The notes under the pieces: generated by a model
Seen by the model: the letters and a program-made list of their open reading frames with translations, nothing else
What the model was told of the DNA's origin: nothing
Databases searched by the model: none
Made by a program: the position numbers and the translations under genes
Shown here: in pieces, positions 17,353 to 25,881 of the stretch
Numbering within the stretch: the first letter of the stretch is position 1
Layout: the number at the start of each line of letters is the position of its first letter
Assembly (NCBI RefSeq): GCF_900996225.1
Contig: NZ_CAAJGL010000065.1
Location: forward strand, 33,376-97,375
Reading direction: 5' to 3'
DNA: 64,000 bases
DNA from: Paraburkholderia sp. BCC1884
GTDB lineage: Bacteria; Pseudomonadota; Gammaproteobacteria; Burkholderiales; Burkholderiaceae

Positions 17353-19058
17353 GACCGCCTCGCCGACGGGTGCGTGACGGCTTGTTCCAGATACGCACCG
17401 TCGAGTCGAGTGGTGTGATCCAGCGACGTTTCTGCGAGGTTGGCGCGGAACAGGTTCGCCTCTCGCAAATTCGCGTGCGGCAGAATCGCTCGCCTGAGAT
17501 GGGCGCCGATCAGATCAGCCCGAGCGAGGTTGGCGCCGCTTAAATCGGTGCGCACCATGTAGCCGTTGATGAGCTTCATGTCCTGCAAGTCCGCTGCTTG
17601 CAGGCTGGCGTCGGAGAAGTCGCTTTGGCTGATCCGGGCGCCATTGAAACTGGCGCCGTTCGCGCGGGCCTGGCGCAGATTCACTTCGCTGAGGACGGCT
17701 CCAGCAAAGTCCGCTCGTTCCAGCACGGTGTCTTTCACGAAACAGGCTTTGCTCAAGATCGCCCGATCGAACCGGATGTCGTGGGCGAGCGTTTCGACAA
17801 GGCCGAAGCCCACGATGTCTGCTCTCGAAAAACTGACGCGTTCGATCTGACATTGGATGAAAGCGAGTTTGCGGATACGTGCCTGGCCGAAATCGACGTC
17901 CTGGAAAACCTGTTCGACGAAGACGAGGTCGCTTAGCGTGGCTTCCCGGAAATTGACCATATCGAAACGACAATCGGTGAATCGGGCCCCTTGGATCGAT
18001 GCGCGCGGAAACTTGCACCGCTTGAATTGCGTGCGCTCGAACAGGCCGCGGTCGAGTGTGGCACCGCTGAAATCTGTGTCGTCGCATTGAGCGAGCGACA
18101 GGTTGGCGTTGTCCAGGCGCGCCCCAGCTAACGAAGTTCGCACGAGCGTGGCGCGCACCAGCACCGCTGAGCTCAAGGTGGCGCCGGTGAGATCGGCGCC
18201 GGTCAGGTCGGCGCTTTCCAGCAGGGCTCCGTCGAACAGCGCGCCGCGCAGACTCATGCCGCTCAGATCGGCGCCCGTCAGATCGAGGTTCGCTAGCGAT
18301 TCGCCATTCGCGTACATGGCGGCGACGCGCTCGCGCACAGCGTGTGCCGCGGCCGCCTCGAGGCGCGGCGCCGCATCCTGATGATGCGCCGTGTGCAGGT
18401 AGGTTGAGCGCAGTTTGCGGTTGGCATCGCGCACCAGGTCTTGCAGGTCGATGCGATTGAACTGCCCTGCGTGCGCGCCGTCGAGAGACAGCTTGGGTAG
18501 GCCGTGTCGGGGTTGAGGTTGCGGGCATCGCGCTGCATATTTCGTTTCGATTTCGCGACGCGCCGTTTCCAAAGCGCAGAGTTGTTGGTCGGCGAGTTGC
18601 TCTTGATGTTGCACGAACTCCGCCAATTCCTCGACACGAGGCGGCCGCGCCGACTCGGGCGCGATCGCGAAAGCGACGGGTGCTAAGCGGCCGCTTAGGG
18701 ATCGAGCGGAGACGGCGACCCGGTCGGCCTCCTGTTGAGCACGATGCAGAAGATTGCGCTGCAACGCGCCTCGGGTCGGGGCCGCGTTGGCTTCGCTCGT
18801 GTCTTCGGCTTGTACGAGCATCGACTCCGGCATGAGATCGCAGTCACGAAGTGCGTGCAAGGCGCCGCGGTTGCGGTCCATGCGCAGGTCGAATACGCGA
18901 CGATAATGTGCGAGGGACCTGGCTTCCAGACTCGATTCAGCGCCGATCAACAAACTGGCCACATCTTGCGCATCGAATTCCTCGATCGCTACCGTGCCGT
19001 GGAAGATCATCACCACTCGCTCGCGATGCGGAATGAACCATGCTGTTGTCAGGCGCAT
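17349..19058 (-). CDS. 3' part of a frameshifted DUF2169-pentapeptide protein
   Basis: 569 residues if translated from the ATG at 19056-19058, which has GAGGTG just upstream; the frame stays open and homologous-looking up to about 19124. The first residues (MRLTTAWFIPHRERVVMIFHGTVAI) read as the continuation of the DUF2169 domain started by the next gene upstream, which is in another frame. A helical segment (about 100-230 of this product) is followed by some 300 residues of pentapeptide repeats (NLDLTGADLSGMSLRGALF and similar). The most economical reading is one gene of about 846 codons broken by a -1 shift near 19124. It may still be made as a separate polypeptide. Confidence 0.72.
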   Translation of the reverse strand: MRLTTAWFIPHRERVVMIFHGTVAIEEFDAQDVASLLIGAESSLEARSLAHYRRVFDLRMDRNRGALHALRDCDLMPESMLVQAEDTSEANAAPTRGALQRNLLHRAQQEADRVAVSARSLSGRLAPVAFAIAPESARPPRVEELAEFVQHQEQLADQQLCALETARREIETKYAARCPQPQPRHGLPKLSLDGAHAGQFNRIDLQDLVRDANRKLRSTYLHTAHHQDAAPRLEAAAAHAVRERVAAMYANGESLANLDLTGADLSGMSLRGALFDGALLESADLTGADLTGATLSSAVLVRATLVRTSLAGARLDNANLSLAQCDDTDFSGATLDRGLFERTQFKRCKFPRASIQGARFTDCRFDMVNFREATLSDLVFVEQVFQDVDFGQARIRKLAFIQCQIERVSFSRADIVGFGLVETLAHDIRFDRAILSKACFVKDTVLERADFAGAVLSEVNLRQARANGASFNGARISQSDFSDASLQAADLQDMKLINGYMVRTDLSGANLARADLIGAHLRRAILPHANLREANLFRANLAETSLDHTTRLDGAYLEQAVTHPSARRS

Positions 19059-19084
19059 AGGCACCTCGTTCAGGGTGTTTTCGC

Positions 19085-19888
19085 TTACCCGTTGAACGAA
19101 ACAGCGGACGCGCAGCGGCGGCAAGCGCCGGTGATGACTTCTCGCTCGGGATGCATATGCGCAATCTCGTACTCGACGCCGTCGGGCAAGGCGGCGTGCT
19201 CAGGCAATTGCTGATCTGGTGGCGCGATATTGAAATAGCGTCGATCCATCGTGCGCGGAAAGCCGGGACAGTCTTCCTCGAGCCATTGCTGATCGAGTTG
19301 GCCATAGAACTGGTTGCGCTGTGGCCAAGCCGGGGCAACCGGCGTATAGGCTGCCGGCGCGGCGGTTTGCTTGCGAGAGCCAAGAGTGGTCGTCGCGTAT
19401 TCGAGGTTGGGGAGCGGTTGCGGTTTCTCGCTTTTGCCGTCTATGGATGCGTCGGAGAATCCACGTCCCACTGGATTGTCCGGATATCCCGCGCCACCAT
19501 ACGCAAGCGGCCAGTCGAGCGGCAATGATTCGAATCGACGCGATACTGTTGGTGAGTCGCCGTTCCACTCGCGGTCACCGGACACACGCAGCCGTTTTTC
19601 GATCCCCCCGAAACGGATACCGACGTGGCAAGTGTGCGTGCCCTCGCAATACTTGCCGTAGGCGTGCGCGGAGACGAGAAATTCCGCGTGAGGTTTGGGC
19701 AACGCAGCGTCGAGCGGGTAACCCATCAGCTCTTCGCCGACCGTATCCCACAATTCGGATTCGCTGACGAGATGCGGCATCTCACCGAGTGTCGCCATCA
19801 CCGGGACGGCCACGCCGAGATGTTCACAGCCCGCTGATCGGTAAGAACGCGTGAGTATGCCAAGGGGCGTAGGCTTGATAATTTTCAT
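19085..19888 (-). CDS. DUF2169 T6SS accessory protein, 5' part, truncated by frameshift
   Basis: 267 residues, opening with MKIIKPTPLGILTRSY. Family features are DWPLAYGGAGYPDNPVGRG, YGQLDQQWLEEDCPGFP and YFNIAPPDQQLP. DUF2169 proteins are T6SS accessory proteins, usually next to vgrG and often continuous with C-terminal pentapeptide repeats. After EREVITGA the frame leaves the family sequence, gives 12 unrelated residues and stops at 19085. The missing continuation (LPPLRVRCFVQRVSE) is present in the -1 frame. It lies 25 bp after vgrG. See the finding on the frameshift. Confidence 0.82.
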   Translation of the reverse strand: MKIIKPTPLGILTRSYRSAGCEHLGVAVPVMATLGEMPHLVSESELWDTVGEELMGYPLDAALPKPHAEFLVSAHAYGKYCEGTHTCHVGIRFGGIEKRLRVSGDREWNGDSPTVSRRFESLPLDWPLAYGGAGYPDNPVGRGFSDASIDGKSEKPQPLPNLEYATTTLGSRKQTAAPAAYTPVAPAWPQRNQFYGQLDQQWLEEDCPGFPRTMDRRYFNIAPPDQQLPEHAALPDGVEYEIAHMHPEREVITGACRRCASAVSFNG

Positions 19889-19913
19889 ATCGAATCGGTT
19901 GGCGTGGCTGGCG

Positions 19914-21758
19914 TTAAAACGTGACGGACAGGCCGACGGTGTTGTACGACACCCCCGTTGCCGAAACGCTCAAGCCGGTGCTGCTGACCGAGGTTCCGGT
20001 CGATGACCCGGAGTTGCCTGTAGCGCTGACGCTCGAGCCGGTTGCGCCGACACTGGAGCCCACCGTCGTCACGACCGATCCGAGCGCGTCCATCGTCGAG
20101 CCGACTACGCCGAATCCCGTACCGAGCACGCCGATCTGGTTGAAGACGAACGATTCCTGCGTTCCCAGGACGATTGCGGTGGAGTTGCCGTTGACCACCG
20201 TGGCCGAATTGCCGCCGACGCTTTCCGTGGCGTCGTTCTCGACCGACACGTCGTAGTCACGCTCGGCATGCAGGCACATCTGTTCCGCGCCTGGCTTGTC
20301 TTCGAAGCGAAGCATGTTCGCGTTCTCATGGGAGCCGCCGGGAGTGCGCGTGACGAAGCCGCTTTGAGTCGCGGCTGCCGGCAGGGCGAAAGGCGGCATC
20401 TGATCGGCGTTATAAATGCGACCGGTCACGAGCGGCCGATCGAGTTGGCCGTTCAGGAAATCCACCACGACCTCCTGACCGATGCGAGGAATATGAACGC
20501 CGCCATACTGACTGCCGGCCCATACGCTCGACACGCGCACCCAGCACGAGCTGTTTTCGTCGCGCTTGCCGTAACGGTCCCAGCGAAATTGCAATTTCAC
20601 CCGACCGTATTGATCGGTCCAGATATCCTGACCCGCCGGCCCCACTACGACGGCGGTTTGCGGACCGGAGGCCCTGGGCGCGGGGGTGGCACTCGGAGCT
20701 CGAAAAGCCAAAGAGGCAGGCTGCGCGACGAAATCGAAGTCGTAGCGGGCGTCACTGCTGCCGGTGACATAGCCACCTTCCTGCAGACGGTAGTTCACGC
20801 CGACTACAAGGTAAACGCGGTTTTCCTCCTGCCTTGGATAGTCTTTCAGTGTGAACAGATAGCCTGGTGCGATGGCGCGCAAGCGCGAGTGCGCATGAAT
20901 GCGTGCGTGTCCCGCCTGTTGTTCCTCAAGCCGAACGCGAGCGTAGTGCTCGCCCTGGTCCGCTTCGATATAACCGCCTTGCCACTGGTACTTGCCATAA
21001 GCACCGTGTTCGGCGTTTAGCGGATTGGCGCGCCGCTGTGACAGATCGGCGCGCGGCTTCCTGAAGTCGTAATCGTCGACGACGTAGGCACCTGAACAGA
21101 GTTCGGTTGCCGGATGCCATTGGTCCACGCCCTCTTCAACGGACAATGCAACCCGGTCGGGCGGCAGATAGGGCAGCATTGCGTAACCGGGCAGCGGATC
21201 GTGGGCACTCATGTCGTCGACGAGGACAAGCACCTGCTGGTCCGCTTCATGGCGGAAGTAGTAGTAGATGCCTTCCTGCTCCATTAACCTGCTGACAAAC
21301 GCGAAGTCGCTCTCCTGGTATTGGACGCAGTACTCCCAGCTGCGATAGCTGGCGAGTAATCGCTCGTCGACCTGGAATCCATAGGTCTCGAACACGCTTC
21401 GCAGAATGTCCACCACCGACAGATTCTGGAAACTACGACAGTCTTCGGTCCTGGTCAGGTACCAGAGCCAGGGACGCAGCGTGACCGTGTAGACATAGGT
21501 CCGCGACGTAAGGGTTTCTCGGCCTGTGAGCGCGCAATGCACGATATGGCCGCCGAGATAGCGCACGCTACCGTCGACCGTTGCGATCTCCAGCGTCAGC
21601 GGTTTGCCGAGCAGGTCATTCATCTCGATCGATACCGAGTGGCTGACCAGTTCCACCTTGAATTCATACAGCGACGACAGCGACTCCTCACCCTCCAGCG
21701 AGCGAAACTTGAGCATGTCCGGATCAAGCGGCGTGTGAGCAGTAATGATGTGGTTCAT
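19914..21758 (-). CDS. vgrG: T6SS spike protein VgrG (TssI) with heptad-repeat C-terminal tip
   Basis: 614 residues from the ATG at 21756-21758; an open extension upstream lacks family similarity. The N-terminal gp27-like part (PLDPDMLKFRSLEGEESLS, FQNLSVVDILRSVF, FVSRLMEQEGIYYYF) is followed by the gp5-like OB fold (IWTDQYGRVKLQFRWDRYG, CWVRVSSVWAGSQYGG, IPRIGQEVVVDFLNG). A segment ENANMLRFEDKPGAEQM and a short beta region follow. The last 52 residues are a 7-residue repeat (consensus xTGxSVS). There is no recognisable enzymatic C-terminal extension. Placed between tssG and the DUF2169 adaptor gene. Confidence 0.95.
   Translation of the reverse strand: MNHIITAHTPLDPDMLKFRSLEGEESLSSLYEFKVELVSHSVSIEMNDLLGKPLTLEIATVDGSVRYLGGHIVHCALTGRETLTSRTYVYTVTLRPWLWYLTRTEDCRSFQNLSVVDILRSVFETYGFQVDERLLASYRSWEYCVQYQESDFAFVSRLMEQEGIYYYFRHEADQQVLVLVDDMSAHDPLPGYAMLPYLPPDRVALSVEEGVDQWHPATELCSGAYVVDDYDFRKPRADLSQRRANPLNAEHGAYGKYQWQGGYIEADQGEHYARVRLEEQQAGHARIHAHSRLRAIAPGYLFTLKDYPRQEENRVYLVVGVNYRLQEGGYVTGSSDARYDFDFVAQPASLAFRAPSATPAPRASGPQTAVVVGPAGQDIWTDQYGRVKLQFRWDRYGKRDENSSCWVRVSSVWAGSQYGGVHIPRIGQEVVVDFLNGQLDRPLVTGRIYNADQMPPFALPAAATQSGFVTRTPGGSHENANMLRFEDKPGAEQMCLHAERDYDVSVENDATESVGGNSATVVNGNSTAIVLGTQESFVFNQIGVLGTGFGVVGSTMDALGSVVTTVGSSVGATGSSVSATGNSGSSTGTSVSSTGLSVSATGVSYNTVGLSVTF
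19917..20069 (-). repeat. Seven-residue (21-bp) tandem repeats coding the VgrG C-terminus
   Basis: The end of vgrG codes successive heptads of the form TVGSSVG, ATGSSVS, ATGNSGS, STGTSVS, STGLSVS, ATGVSYN, TVGLSVT. The DNA repeats are imperfect at 21-bp spacing, so they are likely under protein-level selection rather than recent slippage. The period fits a narrow beta-helical or triple-stranded needle. Only the sequence periodicity is observed; the fold is inferred. Confidence 0.8.
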
Positions 21759-21813
21759 GACAGGGTTCGTAGAGGAAGATCGGCCGGGTTGGTGAAAGCA
21801 GATTGGCGGGCAC

Positions 21814-22857
21814 TCAGGCCGAGCATGTCTGCGACGAATACGCTTCAGGCTGATAGACGAATTCGTCGGCGTCACCACCGGTGCCATGACGAGTGCCGAG
21901 CCAACTTCCCCAGCCCAACGGCTGGCCGGGCCCCAGACTGTTGCCGTGCACCTGACTCGCGCTCATGACGAGTCGCATGTCCCACGCCCATTCAATGCCT
22001 GCGTAATGGCGTACCCATTCCACCACTTGCCGCGAGCGTCGTGTATCAGGCAGGAGGTCCCGATACTGTTCGCGCGAGAGCGGCCCGACGCGCAACTCGA
22101 ATTTCGATTGGACGTCGCGCACGGCCTTGCCGAGCATTGCGCCGCACCCAAGTCCGGTGCCGTTCGACGACGTGCGCAGCCTCGTGCGTTGGCGCGGTCC
22201 GACTGGTATCCAGTGCGGCACGAACTCGACAATTTCGACGGGCACGCCGAGAAACGCACATAGGATGTGCTGAAGCCCGACGGGATTGCGTGTCTGCCGT
22301 ACCAGGTGTCCGGCCATGTAATAGCTCGCATGCGCGGCGATCCCGTTCGACTTCAATTGCGACGGCAGGCCTGCGTGAATCAGGCTCGCGATATAGGCGT
22401 CGAAGCGCGCTCCTGGTCCACCATCAAGGCTGACGGTCGGTTGAGCGTCGGCCCAGGCGCGATAGAACAGTAAGATCAAACGGTGGTGGAACAGATCGGC
22501 AAATGCGCTTAGCGTGGAGTCGCCGTGGTGGTGAAGGCGGTCGTAGGCGTATTCGGTGAGATGCAGCGGCAAAGGGCCATTGGGGCCGAACAACCCGAAG
22601 CTATAAATGGATACGCGAGCCGGTGCCCCATCCTGTCCTGGGGCAGCCGATGCCAGAGTCGCGGGCGCAAAGGCCAGCGATGCCTGCTGGCCGATGCGCA
22701 GTGGCTCGTCGCCAGGGTGCGTCGCCCGCCCGAGGCGCACGGGCATGCCGGCGCGCGCATCGAGCCAGCGCAATAGGACGTAGAGGTCGAACGCGTGCGG
22801 CGTATTCGAGACCTGCTGCCAGAAAAGTTGCAGTGACGGGGCGATGGCGGCTTTCAT
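21814..22857 (-). CDS. tssG: T6SS baseplate protein TssG
   Basis: 347 residues from ATG at 22855-22857, overlapping the tssF stop (ATGA). The 62-codon open stretch upstream is an Arg-rich shadow of tssF. Family features are HAFDLYVLLRWLDAR, GRATHPGDEPLRIGQQASLAF, FGLFGPNGPLPLHLTEYAYDR and LLFYRAWADAQPTVS. TssG with TssE, TssF and TssK forms the wedge around VgrG. The length is standard. Confidence 0.95.
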   Translation of the reverse strand: MKAAIAPSLQLFWQQVSNTPHAFDLYVLLRWLDARAGMPVRLGRATHPGDEPLRIGQQASLAFAPATLASAAPGQDGAPARVSIYSFGLFGPNGPLPLHLTEYAYDRLHHHGDSTLSAFADLFHHRLILLFYRAWADAQPTVSLDGGPGARFDAYIASLIHAGLPSQLKSNGIAAHASYYMAGHLVRQTRNPVGLQHILCAFLGVPVEIVEFVPHWIPVGPRQRTRLRTSSNGTGLGCGAMLGKAVRDVQSKFELRVGPLSREQYRDLLPDTRRSRQVVEWVRHYAGIEWAWDMRLVMSASQVHGNSLGPGQPLGWGSWLGTRHGTGGDADEFVYQPEAYSSQTCSA

Positions 22858-24734
22858 GCGGTCGGGCGACGTCCGATTCGTGGTGCCCAGCGCTTGACTT
22901 CTCCGCGCTGCAGCGTTGAGACGACAAGTTCGCTGAAGCTGTTCAGCGACACATGGCGGGCGAAGAACTGTTCCAGCACCGCGCCGAACAGATAAGTGCT
23001 GGCGCCGGCGAACGCCATCTCGTCGAGCAGTAGCGAAATGCATACGCCTCGTCCGAACATGAGCGGACCCGGCTGAGGCAATTGGCGATGGACGGGTTCA
23101 ACCTGCACGCTGCGAATGCCCCGGATTTGCGGTAAAGGGTCCGCGGACGCTGCACCGGCGTAGAGCCCTAGCAACTCGCGCAGCGACTGCGCACCCTGAT
23201 TGGCGTCGAGGTCGGTCAGTGTTTGATAGTTCAATCCGAGATGGCTGATGAGCCGCCAGGTGATTTCACCGTCGGCAAGGGCCGGACGCGGCTGACCAGG
23301 ACCGTGAAGTACCTTGATGGCCGCGACTGGCGCGGACACTTGCAGACTGAAATCACTGGTGCCGGTGAGCGGAATCCTCGGGGCGAGGCCGCGATTGGTA
23401 CAGAGCGCCTCTACCGAGAGATGGCGTAAGTCGTCGGAAAACGGTGCGTTGGATTGATCGACCAGCGATAAAAATACCTCACTTCCGCTGTAACTCGTGG
23501 GCGCGTCGCCACGACTTCGTAGTGGGCTCAGAAGGCGCGGTTCGCGACGTGTCGAGAAATAGCAGCCTTGATTTTGTGAATCGTCGGAGCGTGCCCCGTA
23601 GAAAGGGCGAAATTCACACTCCCTGCCTTCCTGTTGCGAGTGGCCGGTCACCTTGTTGACGCTGTGCACCTCATAGTCGAGCGGTCGGGTGCGATCCACC
23701 ACGATGTGATGCTCGTGGCGCTGCACGGATAGCGCGATACGGTCCGTACGTTTCGGGAACAGGTTGATGACCGGCGTACAAAACAGCGAGAGGCTCCCGA
23801 TGTCGATCGAGCGCTCCAGTTCCGGCGCGGTTTTATCGAGCAGGATAGTCAGCGAAAAGGCATTGCCCTTGATCGTTTGCAATGTCGCGCGCAGATGCCG
23901 GATACTGAAAAACAGGAAGCGCACTGGAAATGCAAAATATTCGTGCAATAGCCGATATCCGTGGAACGAGCGCACGCCTTGAGGTAGGAGTGCCTGGGCT
24001 GCATCGAAGCCCTCGTGGCGGATGGCGTCTTCGTCCAGCACGGAAGCGTCGACTTCGTCTTTTGTCGCACCGTGGCACACCACGCCGACGCTATGTGCGA
24101 GCACCAGTTCCAGTAGTTGAAGTGCCTGAGGTTCGGCGTCGCTGCAGAAGAAGGTCAGTTGGTCTAGCGGCAATTGGTTCACCCTGGCGCCGCCGCTGAC
24201 TTCGAATCGCAGATGCAATGCACCACGCACCGCTGTGCTTGCGTCACGAAGATTTAGTCGCGATAAGGGCAAGTCGCAAGGCGCGCCGCCTAGCTTCACC
24301 GCGGCGAGGCGCAGCGGCCAAAGCGTGAGAGCGTGAGCCGTGCGGAATTCACACGCTGTCTGTTCACCATCGGTGAGCTGGGCGCGCAGTGGCGTGCCGG
24401 CCGGCAACGTGTAACCCGCTTGCAGATTGCCTTCACGCAGGTTCGGCTGCACGGCGACGATAGCCGCTGACGGCAACGGCGCCAGATAGTTCGGGTAGAC
24501 GACATCGAGCAGACGCTGCGAGAAGCGCGGGAACTCGGCGTCCATCTTCAGTTGAATGCGGGCGGTGAGAAAACTGAAGCCTTCGAGAAGCCGCTCCACA
24601 TAGGGGTCTTTGACGTTGCCGTCATGCATGCGGAGGTGGCCTGCCACCTTCGGAAAGGCCTCGGCGAATTCCGCCCCAAGCTCGCGCAAGTAAGCCAGTT
24701 CACGGTTGTAGTAGTCGAGAAGGCGCGCGTCCAT
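22854..24734 (-). CDS. tssF: T6SS baseplate protein TssF
   Basis: 626 residues, opening with LLDYYNRELAYLRELGAEFAE and KVAGHLRM, the diagnostic TssF start; then DPYVERLLEGFSFLTARIQLK and LYPNYLAPLPS-like VVYPNYLAPLPSAAIV. C-terminal features are GRGVCISLLLDE and SLNSFSELVV. It is the gp6-like wedge component (two copies with one TssG). The start overlaps the tssE stop by one base (TAATG). Confidence 0.96.
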   Translation of the reverse strand: MDARLLDYYNRELAYLRELGAEFAEAFPKVAGHLRMHDGNVKDPYVERLLEGFSFLTARIQLKMDAEFPRFSQRLLDVVYPNYLAPLPSAAIVAVQPNLREGNLQAGYTLPAGTPLRAQLTDGEQTACEFRTAHALTLWPLRLAAVKLGGAPCDLPLSRLNLRDASTAVRGALHLRFEVSGGARVNQLPLDQLTFFCSDAEPQALQLLELVLAHSVGVVCHGATKDEVDASVLDEDAIRHEGFDAAQALLPQGVRSFHGYRLLHEYFAFPVRFLFFSIRHLRATLQTIKGNAFSLTILLDKTAPELERSIDIGSLSLFCTPVINLFPKRTDRIALSVQRHEHHIVVDRTRPLDYEVHSVNKVTGHSQQEGRECEFRPFYGARSDDSQNQGCYFSTRREPRLLSPLRSRGDAPTSYSGSEVFLSLVDQSNAPFSDDLRHLSVEALCTNRGLAPRIPLTGTSDFSLQVSAPVAAIKVLHGPGQPRPALADGEITWRLISHLGLNYQTLTDLDANQGAQSLRELLGLYAGAASADPLPQIRGIRSVQVEPVHRQLPQPGPLMFGRGVCISLLLDEMAFAGASTYLFGAVLEQFFARHVSLNSFSELVVSTLQRGEVKRWAPRIGRRPTA

Positions 24735-25291
24735 TACGGCTCCCTACGCGAACGAAGGGTGAATTGGCCACTGTCGAGATCCAGTTCCGAGCGAGCGAAG
24801 AACGGCCGAGGCGATTGGCTTTTCCAAAGCTGTCCGCTAATTTCAAGCGACAATGTGTTGGGCGGGCGCGCAGCGGACGGCTCCGCCGCGCAGCGAACTT
24901 CGAGGCTTTCGGCAAGGATGCGTGGCTCGAATTGAACGATCGCCGCGCGGATAGCGCTCTCGATGTCGGTAGAACTCGTTGTCAACGCTCGCGTGCCGTT
25001 CAATGTGCCCACGCCGAAGTTCACCACCGACTGTTGCACGTGTGAGTAGCCGTCGAGATCGACGATCGATTCGATGCTCGGGCTGTTCATCAACCAGCCG
25101 AGATCGCGCAGAATCGAGTCACGCATCTGCGTGTCCGATGGCGCGGGCGATCTGCAAAAATCGGACGCCGTTTGCGAGCGATCACTCGTCAGGCGATCGA
25201 GCAGGGACGGCTGGGCCTCGTATCGCAGATCGCGATATACCTCAGTCGAATCTCGTCGCGTGCGCAAGGATGGTGGACTTTTCACAGACAT
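24734..25291 (-). CDS. tssE: T6SS baseplate protein TssE (gp25-like)
   Basis: 185 residues. The gp25-like lysozyme-fold core is recognisable from RDSILRDLGWLMNSPS, VVNFGVGTLNG and the EPR signature in IVQFEPRILAESLEVR, which in phage gp25 and TssE initiates sheath polymerisation. The N-terminus carries SLLDRLTSD, the usual first helix. The gene follows hcp by 72 bp and is coupled to tssF. Confidence 0.93.
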   Translation of the reverse strand: MSVKSPPSLRTRRDSTEVYRDLRYEAQPSLLDRLTSDRSQTASDFCRSPAPSDTQMRDSILRDLGWLMNSPSIESIVDLDGYSHVQQSVVNFGVGTLNGTRALTTSSTDIESAIRAAIVQFEPRILAESLEVRCAAEPSAARPPNTLSLEISGQLWKSQSPRPFFARSELDLDSGQFTLRSRREP

Positions 25292-25363
25292 TCTCGTCGG
25301 CTGGCAGCCATACGGGCGAAAGCAGTTGCATGCCCGTACGACACATTAAAAGATGAAAAAGGC

Positions 25364-25846
25364 CTAAACCTCACGGTTCTGCTTGATGTCCCACGCAAGT
25401 ACGCTTTCACCGCCGCGAGTACCTTGGTCGGTCTGTTCCCAGTACTGTTTTTTGACCTTGGCGGCCTGGAACGCATAGCTCACCTTCACAGCTTCGGAAT
25501 TTCTCGCGGCGTCCTGCTGGACAGAAGTGACGAGAACTTCTGAGAGCGTGATTCGCAAATATTCGACTTGCGATCCGCCGGCTTTACAGACCGAGATTTC
25601 GACGCTGGGCAAGTGTTTGCCGTTGGCGCAGTACTTGAGAACCGCCGGGGACGCTTTGTCCATGAAGGTCTCGACGTGCAGGTCGTTAAAGCTGACTTTG
25701 CCGATGCCGCCGCCGCTGCCGGTCGCCATGCTCCCGGGCTGTTCCGCACCCCAGGAGTAGGACTGGATGTCGATCCATCCTTTGTGGTTGGCGTCTTTTG
25801 ACTCGCCGGTTACGCCGTCTACCCGCATGTACATATCGACTGACAT
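25364..25846 (-). CDS. hcp: Hcp, T6SS inner tube protein (TssD)
   Basis: 160 residues, the usual Hcp length. The start MSVDMYMRVDGVTGESKD and the segment GWIDIQSYSWGAEQPGS are diagnostic; the C-terminal half contains YLRITLSEVLVTSVQQDA and VSYAFQAAKVKKQYWEQ. Hcp hexamers stack to form the expelled tube and can chaperone small effectors in their lumen. There is no C-terminal effector extension. It follows tssC by 35 bp. Confidence 0.97.
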   Translation of the reverse strand: MSVDMYMRVDGVTGESKDANHKGWIDIQSYSWGAEQPGSMATGSGGGIGKVSFNDLHVETFMDKASPAVLKYCANGKHLPSVEISVCKAGGSQVEYLRITLSEVLVTSVQQDAARNSEAVKVSYAFQAAKVKKQYWEQTDQGTRGGESVLAWDIKQNREV

Positions 25847-25881
25847 TTTCTAGCCCTTGGTTGATGAATCGATCACGATGT

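Noticed and set aside
19110..19130. Programmed ribosomal frameshift in the DUF2169 gene
   Set aside because: The sequence GGC GCT TGC has no slippery heptamer and no clear downstream stem, so an indel or sequence error is more likely.
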